DNA of 64,000 nucleotides from Melieria omissa (Eukaryota > Arthropoda > Insecta > Diptera > Ulidiidae), in NCBI GenBank assembly GCA_963971225.1, contig OZ020267.1, positions 682,001 to 746,000 of the forward strand, written 5' to 3'. Of the stretch, positions 1-11,621 are shown piece by piece. The notes under the pieces are model-generated. The model was not told where the DNA came from, did no database searches, and worked only from the letters and a program-made list of their open reading frames with translations. The translations under genes were made by a program, and so were the position numbers. Positions within the stretch are counted from its first letter, which is position 1. Each line of letters opens with the position of its first letter.

Positions 1-582
1 ATTAAAGCAAAGTTCAATCCGATAAAGAGCGTCGCGCTATATTGGCAGCGTAAAAGTGCGGAGCATTGTCACCCTAATGTATTAGTACATAGTAAACGTA
101 TTTTAAACTTATTGTGATTTGTGGTGACGTAGAAATAGTGCCAGCGATTCAGCGACTTCTCATGTAAACTTGAAACAAAAACATGTCGTCGACATTGTGG
201 CACGCAAAGCTGTTCGCCCATTGAAGGTTTCTGAAGTTTCGCCTTTGAAAGCAACCGAGTGCTGAAAATTGCTCTGCCAGCGCAACCAGCTGTTGCTTGG
301 GCCACAACGCGCCCGAAGCCGAACCATACCGACAGCGTCATCGCAACATTTTCTCCACTCGCAGGCACATGTGCCAGCCGGCGCACACTGGGGTAATTCA
401 TGCCGATTTTGGCGATTAATTCACCCGGACTATTTAGACATGAAAAAAGTATTAGACTTAGTTAATTATAGATAAAGAAGTAAAAAATAAATGTATTTGA
501 ACATACGTTAGTGGATTTTTTTTTTATTTATGACCAAAAATGCAAAATTGTTACAAAAGGGAATACAGAATTCCTCGCTTAT
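1..582. other. intergenic, no gene recognised
   Basis: Short open frames exist on both strands (for example minus 69-401 and plus 269-475), but none resembles a protein family I know and none is framed by convincing splice sites. The stretch from about 190 to 420 is richer in G and C than the rest and could be the edge of an exon or promoter lying outside the window. Confidence 0.4.
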
Positions 583-1060
583 TTATGAATTACTATCGGA
601 ATCATCATCGTATTCACCCACGCTTTCACTTTCGCATCCATCGTTATCATCATGATCATCATTGTTCATATCATCGCGTTCTTCATTCGCAATTAGCAAC
701 AAATCTAATGGTTCCCTTGTCATGCGCGTAACTGCTTTATGCGGAAATTTCGTTTCTGTCGATATAATGGGATCAGAATTTATAAGCAGTCTATTTAGAA
801 CGTTTTCGTTGGTTTTTTCTCGGCTACTTTTTCCAGAAAAATATTTCCTGAAAGCCTTAAAATCTTTATTTCTTGCTTCCCGCGCTTCTACCGATTCGCA
901 ACAAGGCGTGAGCTATGACCTCTGGTCCATTAATTAAATATTTATGAACAGTCGTAGGCATGTTATACCAGGGATAGTACTCGACGAAAGATTTGGCACA
1001 ATTTAAGGCAAAGAGTTGGTCATTATATAATAAAGACTTTAACGAGTATACCAAAATAAC
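583..1060 (-). pseudogene. relic of probable transposon-derived ORF, frameshifted
   Basis: Read on the minus strand, 1054 to about 910 encodes a stretch containing NCAKSFVEYYPWYNMP and VHKYLINGPEVIAHALL. A frame change near 908 then continues as EAREARNKDFKAFRKYF and NRLLINSDPIIST, and the frame ends at 583-585 with a strongly acidic Asp/Asn/Ser tail. The pattern 'VHK.LI.G..VI...LLPIG..SEEA.EARNKD...R' recurs in many insect genomes in what I take to be a mobile-element ORF. The family identity is from memory and is inference. No start codon or upstream half is visible, so this is a decayed C-terminal fragment rather than a functional gene. Confidence 0.5.
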
Positions 1061-2464
1061 ATTGGATTTCGTTCCTAAATGAAAACAACCACCTTTTTTA
1101 ATATCTTGAAAAAGTAGTCTTTTGCAGTTACCCTTTAACTAATTAGTTTAATGCACATCACTGCGGTTATTTCAATCGATCATACATAAGTAATACAAAC
1201 AATAGCAATGCCCAATACTGCAACTTCTGATAAATAAGGTCAGCTGACCTAGTTTTGCACACACCCTACCACAAAGACAAATAAAATAATCTAAGATATC
1301 GAAGTTTTATTTGTTTCAGCATCATTTGAGATGATTTTGTATTGTGTTTCATAAATATCTTAAAAACCAAAAATACTTACGTGCCGCGATATCCCGCCTT
1401 ACATGTCGCCTAATATGCTGGTTAATATAAATCTAACGTGCCGGCCCCCCGTAATGTAGGTTAAAAAGCATAAAGAAATACTAAAAACCATACATTGAAC
1501 AACAAAAACACTAACATAAAACATGTCGCTTCTTGCTTTTCTCATATTTTTTGCATTTACATTTATTTTTTGTCTTTCCTTTCACGGACAGCGTGCATAT
1601 TTTGCCAAGACTTTACATACAAAAATCGAAATGCTGCAAAAGTGCGCAACAATAGCGCAACTTTTTTTTTCGTAGAAAGTTGCTAGAATATCCACAGATT
1701 ACGATTATGACAATATTTTAGGTGAACATCACTGAACAAACAACTATATGTCTATGAATAGGGCCAAAATAAGGCAGTTTTTAGGCTTTTTTAAAAAAAA
1801 ATAACAAAAATATTTACGAACACTTTAAAAAAAATAAAAATTTGTATTTCAATACTTAAATACGTGAACAAGAAGCCTCCATCATCAGTTTTATGCTACT
1901 TTAAAAACTTGTAAAATAAATTTGATTTAAATAATTGAAAAATTCACGTTTCACGCTGTGCGCACGTCAAATGAAAATAAATGTCAACTTTCAGAGTGCT
2001 TTGCGGGAAAACGGTAAACTATTTTGCAACAACTCTTTCACGTAGTGATGCAGAATTGTATCCACTTTAACCCGGTACCAAAAACATATCTGTATCTTTA
2101 TTTTTCGTTTTTGAATTAATCGCCACTTTACTTATATATTACCCCAGTGTGCGGCGTTCGTAACGAGATTTTTCTTCTTCATTCGCACGTACATACATAC
2201 TTACGAATTTCCATTACCGAAGCAGCGTATGGCTTGAATTTTATTGCCACATGATTTTCTCTCTACACACCACTCCACCTCACCTGGCGCCGCGAGCCCT
2301 TGCCTAAGCCTCGCCATCGTACACCATCGCAAATATAGCGCACCTGCCATTCAACACATTTGCACACTACACCCGCAGTGCCACACACGGTGCGCTTTCG
2401 TTATTTGGCGCGCAAAGTGGCGAGTGGTGTTGCATAGCCGGCAGGACTTGTGCTTTCCGGCAAT
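1061..2464. other. intergenic and 5' region of Orct
   Basis: This is AT-rich sequence without a supported gene. The last 300 bases before the Orct start are GC-richer and lack long A/T runs, consistent with a 5' untranslated leader. A TATA-like run lies at 2133-2140, but no well-spaced initiator could be matched to it, so no promoter is called. Confidence 0.35.
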
Positions 2465-4171
2465 ATGGGCTACGATGACGTCATAACCTACTTGGGCGAA
2501 TTCGGCAGATACCAAAAGCGAATTTACTTGCTGCTCTGCTTGCCTGCGATTTCGTGTGCTTTCCACAAGCTAGCCGGGGTATTCCTGCTCGCCCGACCGG
2601 ATTTCCGGTGTGTTTTGCCATTCGAAAACGGAACTGCCACGTACGATGCATTTTCACCGGAGCGCTGGAATCTGACCTACCCGTATAGTACCGTCACCGG
2701 CAAGTTCCAAACGTGCGAGTTCTACAACATTGACTACACGGACGATTATCTACAGAACGCAATATCGCCGGTCACAGAGAACGGCACCGTCGCCTGCACT
2801 AAATATGTCTACGACCGCTCCAAGCATCAGCACAACAGCGCTGTCACCGAGTGGAACATGGTGTGCTCGCGCGGCCTGCTCACGGCCACCAGTGATAGTC
2901 TGTTCATGGTGGGCGTACTTCTAGGCAGCATCATCTTCGGCCAGCTGTCGGACAAGTACGGTCGCAAGCCCACTTTCTTCACATCGCTGGTCTGCCAGGT
3001 GGTATTCGGTGTGCTGGCAGGCGTATCGCCAGAGTACGTCACTTACACTGTGTCCCGCATGATTGTAGGCGCCACCACGTCGGGCGTTTTCCTCGTGGCC
3101 TACGTGATCGCCATGGAACTGGTGGGCGCATCGTATCGGATTTTCGCCGGAGTCGCTTGCCAGATGTTCTTCTCTGTAGGATTCATGCTGACTGCTGGCT
3201 TCGCTTATTTCATTCACGACTGGCGCTGGCTGCAAATTGCACTATCGCTGCCCGGGCTGCTATTCCTGTGCTATCACTGGGTCATACCTGAGTCTGCGCG
3301 CTGGCTGCTATCGAAAGGTCGCAAATCCGAGGCCATTGTGGTGATTGAGAAGGCGGCGAGCGTTAATCGTGTCACCATTCCCGACGACGTTTACGACAAT
3401 CTCATCGACGAAGCGGAAGAAAAAAGGCGCGCCGAAGCGGCCGAGTCGAACGAGAAAGCGCCATCTATTTTTGACCTTTTCAGATATCCTAATTTGAGGC
3501 GCAAAACGCTGCTGATTTTGTTCGATTGGTTTGTAAACAGCGGCACGTACTACGGACTCTCGTGGAACACTAACAACCTGGGTGACAATGTGCTGCTCAA
3601 CTTTCTCATATCAGGCGCAGTAGAAATACCAGCTTACACTTGCCTCTTGTTCACTCTCAATCGCTGGGGACGGCGAACCATTCTTTGCGGTTGTATGCTG
3701 TTGGCTGGCGTCAGTTTGCTGCTTACGATTATTGTACCAGCCGACATCAACTGGCTGATTATATCACTCGCCATGGTGGGCAAGTTCGCCATCACCGCTT
3801 CGTACGGCACCATCTACATCTTCTCGGCGGAGCAGTTTCCCACTGTGGTACGAAACGTGGGGCTGGGTGCGTCGTCGATGGTGGCCCGTATCGGCGGCAT
3901 TTTGGCGCCCTTTCTTAATATGCTCGGTGAAATCTGGCGACCACTGCCGCTCATCATTTGCGGCGCCCTGGCATTTCTGGGTGGACTGTTGTCACTTCTG
4001 CTGCCGGAGACGCGCAATCGACCGTTGCCGGAGACCATTGCCGACGGTGAACTCTTCGGCAAGCGTGCAGACAGCAGTAGTGGGGAAGAGGTCGGCGAAG
4101 AGTTGAAGAGCATTATGGAGGGAAATGCGGCTAACAGAAATGGCCAATCCATCAATGGAAAATCGAATTAA
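2465..4171 (+). CDS. Orct: organic cation transporter (SLC22 family, MFS), Orct orthologue
   Basis: The gene encodes a 568-residue polytopic plasma-membrane transporter of the SLC22 branch of the major facilitator superfamily, expected to move organic cations. The start is the ATG at 2465 (MGYDDVITYLGEFGRYQ), which matches the family's usual amino terminus; the open frame continues upstream only through a GTG. SLC22 hallmarks are in order: a first membrane helix near residues 19-42, a large Cys- and Asn-rich extracellular loop, the TM2-TM3 motif SDKYGRKP near 162-169, PESARWLL near 275-282, FSAEQFPTVVRN in the second half, and LLPETRNRPLPETIADGE before a hydrophilic tail. Similarity to Drosophila Orct as I remember it is high along the whole length. 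The gene has no introns here, unlike the second transporter downstream. The substrate is inferred from the family. Confidence 0.93.
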   Translation: MGYDDVITYLGEFGRYQKRIYLLLCLPAISCAFHKLAGVFLLARPDFRCVLPFENGTATYDAFSPERWNLTYPYSTVTGKFQTCEFYNIDYTDDYLQNAISPVTENGTVACTKYVYDRSKHQHNSAVTEWNMVCSRGLLTATSDSLFMVGVLLGSIIFGQLSDKYGRKPTFFTSLVCQVVFGVLAGVSPEYVTYTVSRMIVGATTSGVFLVAYVIAMELVGASYRIFAGVACQMFFSVGFMLTAGFAYFIHDWRWLQIALSLPGLLFLCYHWVIPESARWLLSKGRKSEAIVVIEKAASVNRVTIPDDVYDNLIDEAEEKRRAEAAESNEKAPSIFDLFRYPNLRRKTLLILFDWFVNSGTYYGLSWNTNNLGDNVLLNFLISGAVEIPAYTCLLFTLNRWGRRTILCGCMLLAGVSLLLTIIVPADINWLIISLAMVGKFAITASYGTIYIFSAEQFPTVVRNVGLGASSMVARIGGILAPFLNMLGEIWRPLPLIICGALAFLGGLLSLLLPETRNRPLPETIADGELFGKRADSSSGEEVGEELKSIMEGNAANRNGQSINGKSN

Positions 4172-4518
4172 TGATTACCCGCAGACCACATACCCCAACA
4201 CAATCCTCTCTTGTGATGGCAAATGGCACAGACAGTGAAGTGCAACACTTCGTATTCTTAAAAATTTAACATGGACAGTTACAGTATTGTACTCATCCGA
4301 AACATTATCTCTGCCTTAGTATTGCAAAACACTTGCCGACTTACATATGTTAACACATAAGTATACGCACACACATCCATACAAACATACGAAATCAAAT
4401 ACTTCAATATCCTTAAGAAAGAACAGAAATAGCAAAGATGATAAGAGCTGTAATGATTTTTTAATTGGGAAACGAAAGGCATTTTTAATAACCTAACATC
4501 ACGGGTCATCTTTTTTTT

Positions 4519-4524
4519 AATAAA
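4519..4524 (+). promoter_or_regulatory. candidate polyadenylation signal of Orct
   Basis: A canonical AATAAA lies about 350 bases after the Orct stop codon and would give a 3' UTR of about 0.37 kb. It follows a T-run in AT-rich DNA, so its use is plausible but untested. Confidence 0.45.
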
Positions 4525-6405
4525 ATTGATAAACACAATCTGCGCTAAATGCCATATACTTATCTGAGTACTTATCTATACAACTGGTACTCAAGTAATA
4601 GTTCTAAATATTCGTATATGCATAAACGCCTATTCATAAAGTAGCTCAAGTCAAGATAAGTTAAAACTGAAAAACATACTTACACCATTGCACTGCGGTA
4701 GCTGGCGTCGAATGTCACGCCGATCGGTCAAGTGGTCGCGCAAAGCCCGCCGTGGCCTGTGCGTGTACAGCTATTTGACACCAGCGAAGCTTGTGCACGC
4801 AAGTGTAGGGTGATTGTTTTGTGTCGGCATGAGTGCTCCAGTTGCACCAGTACACATATTTTGTTTAATGCGGCATTTCAGTAGCAAATGTCAAACGATA
4901 GACTTTGTGTACATAAAAAAATTAATTAAAAATTATAAAGTACATTTTCAATTGCACCGAATCATTATTGTCCAAGGTATGCGTACTTTACTGGTGACCC
5001 ACAGGTATACATACGAAGCACATAAAGTTACAATTTAGAATTAACATGAAGAAGATAAGTAAATAAACAAATGTGTATTGAATGTTTATTATAAAAAGGC
5101 TGCTTGTGTACAACCTTATGCTGAGTTATGTTAGCGTACGTGAATAAATTGCCTGGTAAGCTGGGTTTATTTTACAAGTGTCTCTTCGAAATCGGACACC
5201 TGTCGATGTATGGCCACATTGCTGTATGGCTATGAGCCGAGTTTTTTAAAATATGTCTAGACGTTTTTCTCACTTTTTTGGAAACAAATAAACAAAGTCA
5301 ACTGCAACTTACAAACAATTAATGCATTTTTTCTTCGGACTCAGGCACTGTTGTTTTGCTTTAAAGGTGATTGCGTGCAAAACCCCCGCGACTGCGTTTT
5401 GATTAGAATCATAGTGAAATAAACCAAATGATCCAAGTAATGACAGCTGTCAAAATTCGGCACTCTTATGGCCCAAAAACAGTCAAGACGTCAGCGACAC
5501 GGCCACACAACTTTAAGATGGCGTCGACAATCGGGCACACTGAAAAAGGAGGGACATTTCCGTTAAAAATATCTGTTTTAAAGCAGTGTTGCCAATTACT
5601 TTCGTTTTGTCGCCAACAAAATAGAGACTCGTTCTATATTTGGCGACAGCGACAACTGCGGTTCGTAGTCGTGTAGCAATACAATCGTAAAAAATAATTG
5701 TCTCCATACAAACGTTCTGATTTTATATTTTGCTAGATTTAATATTTTAGCAATCGTGTTGCTGCCATTGTCTATGTGTGCGGATCATTACTTTGGTATA
5801 AAAGAGAAGTAAGCTTTTAAAACTTAACCCAGCAATAAACGAAAAACTCGATTAAAATCAAAATTGAATTTTTTGGAATAAAGTGAACATTTGCGCCTTT
5901 GTGTTAATATAGTACTCTGTATTTGTAGTTATATGACTATATAACGTAATATATTAATGAAAACATGACATTTATTTTCCTTAAGCCTTATTCAGGGACA
6001 TTTAAAGTAAATGATAAAAATACATTAAACAAAAATTTAACAAAGAAAGAAAAACAATTTGTCAAAATAACAGTGCTCTGTCCACTTAGATCACTTGGCT
6101 TACTTCACTATGATTAAAATATCCTGTCAGCTTTATAACGCGCAAAGTCAACCAGATTGACTTGGCCACAGTAAACAAAACACACACACAACGTTACGGT
6201 CTTGTGTCAAAAGTTGTCTTTACATCAAAACATCATAGAAGTGTGTGCTTTAATTTTTTTAAGTGCACGTCCAATTTTCTGATAAGAAATTTTTGCTCAA
6301 AACCTTCCAATCGTAACCAACATTTGCAATTTCACTGCACGTGGTAGATGTTAGATGATAATTTTTTATTATGTATTTCTATTATACGTACCTTTACGAT
6401 TATAA
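4525..6405. other. intergenic, no gene recognised
   Basis: Mostly AT-rich. A GC-richer block at about 4680-4830 could be regulatory, but I see no coding pattern in it. The open frames here (4814-5038, 5428-5676, 6162-6347) are short and resemble no known proteins. Confidence 0.35.
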
Positions 6406-6620
6406 AGCAAGGGTGAGCAACCCTTTTGATCAACGGGCCAATTTAAATTGTAAAATTTTTTGGCGGGCCGCACATAAAGTAACACTTATTAATAATTTAC
6501 ACAACTTTATTTATAATAAACATGAGAACAAAATCGATCAAATAAATTCAATTTTAGAAATGCTTGGCGGGCCGTATAAACATGTTTAACGGGCAGCAAG
6601 CGGCAAATTGCCGTGGCACT
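6406..6620. mobile_element. probable hAT-type transposon fragment
   Basis: The sequence CAAGGGTGAGCAACCC at about 6408, followed by repeated 'GGGCC' blocks (GGGCCAATTT, GGCGGGCCGCACA, GGCGGGCCGTATA), has the look of hAT ends of the 'CAGGGGTGGGCAA' type. No matching inverted end or target-site duplication was found, so this is at best a truncated copy. Confidence 0.35.
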
Positions 6621-7022
6621 GGGTCCAATTAATTCATGCATTCACTCATTTTATGACTTATCGAAATTAGTTCAAAATTCGTTGCTGGGCAAATGCACAC
6701 TCTGTGTGGAAAAATTTTATTGTATACTTTTAGGCCGAAAGTTATACCCAAAGCTTTGCATTAGGATAGGTTAGGATCGGCTAAAGGCAAACTTGTTCCA
6801 AAGGAAAACATACATATTTACCCGTAATCGAATTGGAAAACAATTTCAATTTACATGTTAAGAAATCTGAAGCTGTCAACTTGTCTTGTCGATGAATCGC
6901 CGACAAAGCAACAGTGTCATTTTACTTTTCGGCTGTTTCGTTTTGTTCTTTCGCTATGGTTTTATTGTCGAATTTTCAACTCAATTCATTGCATTGCAAA
7001 CCTAAACGAAATTCAACGAACA
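6621..7022. other. 5' region of the amine oxidase-like gene
   Basis: The reading frame of the amine oxidase stays open upstream to an ATG at 6855. The extra residues are unlike the family (Phe/Cys/Leu-rich), so I treat this stretch as 5' leader and promoter. Confidence 0.4.
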
Positions 7023-8703
7023 ATGGACATCTATCGCATTGAGGACGGGAGCATAACGCCTCCACCGGAACAGGCGCCTAAAGTTGATATCATAATTGTC
7101 GGCGCGGGACTGTCTGGGCTAGTGTCGGCTAGAAAAATCATGGAGAAGGAGCGCTCCCTGCAAGTGAAAGTGCTGGAGGCGACGAGCGCGATCGGAGGAC
7201 AAATTAATAGTACGCTGCTGGGCGAAATGGGTGGCAAATGGATCTCTGAGGATCACCAGCACATACACCAGTTGGTGCAGCAGCTAAAAGTCCCGACTAT
7301 GCAGCGGCAGGTGACGGCGCCGACGCTGCAGCGCTGCTGGGACATTGATCGCGGCCTCTTTGCACCGTTGGTCAATTACGAGCTGCAGCGCTACATTCAC
7401 GGATTGGAGTTAAAAGTAGCATTTTTCAAACCTGGCCTAATTCGGTAAATAATGCAGTCTACCAGATCCTTTCGTCTGATCCGTCTATAGTCTCTTAGTA
7501 CTTTGCAGCGTTCGAACAAATTCGTGCAAAATGGGAGACCACATCTGCAGCCGACTGTTCTTCAGCAAATCACGACAGTTCATGTTAAACTTGGTGCAGT
7601 TGGTGTGTGGCGTGGACGCACGTGAAATCAGTTTCAAGGAGTTTATGAGCATTTGCTACAGCTGCGGCGGTCTCCAAAAATTGATTGATGTGTAGGTACA
7701 CGTATTCCTGGCAAGACAAAATAAGGTACAATACGTGCGAGTCAGAACTTTCTTTTTGAACAATTTAACGCGTCATGCATTGTCTCTTGGTTCCATCGAC
7801 GAACTACAGTATTTTTTACAATCATCATCTTTTTTCAGTTATATTGAATGTCCCAGAACTTTACTGGAGATTTCCAGCTCTCACTTGCTCAAGGCATTGA
7901 CGGAGAGCTTGCCGTTCACGGAGTTTGTCTTTTGGCGCAAAGTACGGGAGATTCGGCAATTCAAGGACTACGTTGAAGTATTGGACTCGCAGGACGAAAT
8001 TCACACAGCTGACGCTGTTATACTGGCGATTCCTCTAAACAGTGTGCAAGAGATTCTCATGGATCCCCCAATTCCAACGGAACTGTACAAGGTGCGCACG
8101 CCACTGCGCAAAAAACCGACTATGATCACCAGCTTCATAGCTAAGTACAGCGCGGCTTTCTGGCGCATTCGCGGCTTCTCCGGCAGCTTTCTCAGCAACG
8201 AACCCATGATTATCGGCTACGAATATCGACCCAGTGTCTTCTGTGGTCTTACCGTGCACGAGGAAGGCATCGAGCCGCTTGTGCGCTCCATGGCGCTTCA
8301 AACACTGGCAAACCACTTCGGAGAGCAAATGTTGATGCCTAGTCAGTTTTACCAGCGCACGTTTAAAGCCAGCGCAATGCAGCATCTCCCACTGACCACG
8401 CCCTGGAAGCGCATAGTTTGGTCTTCGTCGGCCGCGGCCTCAACTTGCTATCGCGGCTTACTTAACGGTGCGGTGCAGAGTGGACTGCGCGCCGCCATGC
8501 ATGCGCTGATGGTTGTTCGGCCGCAGACGGTCTCGTGGCAAGACATCGCTGAGCTGCAGGGCCCCAGCGGGCCCAGCAACAAGGACGTCGGCATTCTAGA
8601 ATTGTGGATGAGCGAGCTCAATCTGTACAATGTCACATACTACAGCCTGTTTGTGTATGGCGTGTTCGCCGTACTGAAATACTTCTACACCAAACCTAAT
8701 TGA
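7023..8703 (+). CDS. flavin-containing amine oxidase-like protein, divergent catalytic C-terminus
   Basis: Three exons, 7023-7444, 7509-7691 and 7839-8703, join through GT-AG introns with phases 2 and 2 into 489 residues. The amino terminus has a textbook FAD/Rossmann motif, VDIIIVGAGLSGLVSARKI (about 21-39), followed by the ribose-binding acidic residue and double Gly in LEATSAIGGQI. The middle has SRLFFSKSRQFMLNLVQLV and CYSCGGLQKLIDV, then TADAVILAIPLNSV. The C-terminal flavin motif, normally 'AGTETA..W.GYMEGA..AG', is degraded to WSSSAAASTCYRGLLNGA. The 'SGGCYT' segment that holds the covalent flavin Cys in monoamine oxidases is missing. A hydrophobic segment near 465-483 resembles the outer mitochondrial membrane anchor of MAO. 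Exon 3 could instead start at 7878 in the same frame, but the acceptor at 7838 has the better pyrimidine tract. The protein is probably FAD-binding; amine oxidation is doubtful. Confidence 0.8.
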
Positions 8704-8835
8704 CGTTCCGCGCGGCGATCATGGCGGGCCTCGAGCTTAGCCATTTGAACCTGCAGTGTTATACGATGCATATAGTTGGTTCTCGTTTCGAATACAATTT
8801 TAAGGCTTTTGTTTGGGGTAGACACGCTTCCACTC

Positions 8836-8841
8836 AATAAA
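8836..8841 (+). promoter_or_regulatory. candidate polyadenylation signal of the amine oxidase-like gene
   Basis: An AATAAA lies 133 bases after the stop codon, a typical short fly 3' UTR distance. Confidence 0.5.
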
Positions 8842-11621
8842 TGAAAGAAGCAGTGGTAATTTTCTGCAACAAACAAAACTTTTTTCGAATATGCATAGAC
8901 GTCCAATCAAGTGGATAAGTTGATGACACTTGAGTTTGCAGCGCTTATTGCTTCAGCGATGGCGGCTGGCTACTCGAAGCACAATCGCGTTGACATTATT
9001 TGCACTGGCCGGCGATGTTGACAGCATTACTCGCATTTAACAATGCCAAGTTATCAATGAAATTGGGTTGAGTTGTTTTTTTGTGATACCCGCATTGTGA
9101 GATACTTTTCGAGTCGCGCCCCTCTTATACAAAGTACTTAGTTTCCTTTGTATCCCAATATGTAAAAGCCCTGAAAAATTCGACAATGGACAATTTCATG
9201 ACAATGTGCAAAGTTATTTTCCTAATGCTCGCAGTGAATGTTTGAAGGTTGACTTCAATAGACGATGCAGTTGGGGAATTATCAGACCTGGATGAGCTGC
9301 TATGAGCGCATATCGACTGCTGTGCTTTAGTTGACGCTCACACATTATAGAATGTTATCGGTGAAAGTTTGACTATGGCGGTCGTTGACAACATAAATTC
9401 GGTTAATCTGCCACAATTGTACAATTGGGCAGCTACTTAAAACACAATTACAACTTCCCTTGAAATGGCGTCGTATAATATATACGTATGTACATAAATA
9501 TTGTAGCCTCTTGCACGTCACGAATATGATCTGTAGTATTTGTGATTAGTTTCATAATGCGCATCAAAGTTCGTCAGAGTGATGAGAATACTCACACGAG
9601 TGCCAAAGCTTGGAAACCACTTAATGAAAGGAACAAAGTAGTCGTCTTTGTTGATGAATTCAATAAGCGATAAGAGCTCAAGATAAGGTAAGAGCTTAAA
9701 ATAATAATCAAAGGGATATTTAGAATTTTCAAGCGTGCCAATAATTTCGCAAAAAGCAGACCGGGAAATTTGATTTGTATACATTTAGTGTGTGTGTTTT
9801 AAATAGGGCGGAGGTGGTGGGAGACCTAAACTTCCAACACGCTCGTTTAACAAAAGCCCAAAGCATTTTCAGAAAATTCAACAAGTGTTTAGTTGGTGGC
9901 TTGTTTGGAAGTATTCACATGCCTGCACTAAACATGATCGCACTACATGACACTGCATTCTCTTTGTTCCTCTCAACACATTGTGCGTTAACACACGAAC
10001 ACATCTAAGCTGATCGCCGTCCTGTGAGTTATGATTGTCGCTCGTCATGTTAAGTGCGCCAGAGAACATGGCATACTCAAAATATGAGAACAACAAATTA
10101 ATACAATATTTGCATGCATGTATATGTATTAAAAGCAAGCCGTAATGAAATTAAAATTAAATTTAAAAAATTATCTGTGTTTGTCGTGCAGTGGTGTTGC
10201 TGTTACAGCTGCTACGGCACTTGCGCACAGTGGATGAAAATGCACAAATTTCATTTGCTCCTTAGTGCCACTTCCGTCATGGGTTGGGATCGCTGTTATC
10301 AAACGAGATTAAATTGGCAGACATACATATATCACAATCGTGTTAAGCCTATTTATTTTAAGAGCATAGGTGATCTCCTTGCATGAATAGAATAATGTAC
10401 AACACTTGATACAACTTTTCAATATGCAAACCAAACCACATTCCCCACAGCCTGCCCGTTGAGTGCTTTCATTTAAAGTTATAAACAAAATTGTAACCTC
10501 AGAAAAATAACTATCCCGAAAATGGTTCAGTCAGCAATAGTCCATATTTTGCTACAATCATCAAGTAAGATCGGTTACATATCGAAATATAAGTAAATAC
10601 TTTCCGATTGTATCCCGAGTTATGAGTGAACTTTCGCCACTGTGCGGTGACTGCTACAACGGCAACGCTACTTGTCTCGCGCAGTTTCAGCATTTCTGTT
10701 CAGCCGACCAGCCATCCACTCAATGTGGTTGGCGAATAACATTCCGCGATCGACGGCCTCTGAGCGTAGTTGGTGAAACACACTCGACGCGAGCACTTGA
10801 AGAACCCCATCGCCAGTGCCACAACTCCTCCACCTTCTCAGCTGTGGTGCACTATTTTCTGTCAGCAACTGCAGTCACAGCATCACCAACGAAACACTAA
10901 AAATAAAATTAGGAGTTGCGACGCCCTTCAACTTATATTTGCATCCGCCTTGCTGTTTGTCAGTTGCCAGATAGGCAGCCAGCTGTTTGGCTTCTCAACG
11001 CGCCGATTTTTAAAGGAGAAGCAAAGGCGACGTAGCGCTTGTTGGGCGCAATCAGCATTTGGCCGCATTAGGCGGCAATGTAGAGCTGGCGGCGCGGAGC
11101 AGCAACATCGAAAAGCTAAAATTCAGCGCAAAAAGTGAAAGTGCTCCAAAAGCATGTGCGTAAACAATTGGAGAAATGACAAAATAGGCGAAAAAGCTAC
11201 GATCGAGCACATCGCACAAAACTAAATTACGATGAAAAAGAAAAGTGCCAAATAGTTTGCACAGTTTGAATAAATTCGCCGCTACTGTTTTTGCGCCAAA
11301 TACAACAAAACACACTAGTTTTCAAAGTGACATCTAAACGGCGCGTTAAATTGTTAGTGGTGTTGTTATCGCGCGATTGAATTTGTTGGGAAAACGAATT
11401 CAAATGTATGCAAAATAAATTTTTAAGAAAATCAAAAACCAACATCGGCCACTGTTAAAAAACACATTCCTCGGTGCATTTGTTGTGGTAATTATTGTCG
11501 TATTGATGTGTACCGAGAAATTTTTCGGACTTTAATTGAAACGTGTCGGTGGTTTCAAACAAGTGAGTTTTGCAAGGAGAGTCAGGGAAATTCGTTCATC
11601 TGTCAATCGCGAAGTGCAGAC
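8842..11621. other. intergenic and 5' region of the second transporter
   Basis: No gene is supported. GC-richer, low-repeat DNA from about 10,620 to 11,320 is a reasonable place for promoter and 5' leader of the transporter that starts at 11,622. The minus-strand frame 9518-9784 is open but unrecognised. Confidence 0.4.

Noticed and set aside
6855..7022. N-terminal extension of the amine oxidase from an upstream ATG
   Set aside because: The added residues are Phe/Cys/Leu-rich and unlike the family; the ATG at 7023 gives a normal start before the FAD motif.
9518..9784. 88-codon minus-strand frame that could be an exon ending at a GTGAGT
   Set aside because: It is open and protein-like in places, but I recognise no family and cannot find partner exons.
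11508..11621. N-terminal extension of the second transporter from an upstream in-frame ATG
   Set aside because: SLC22 proteins have short N-termini, and the extension shows no conservation that I recognise.
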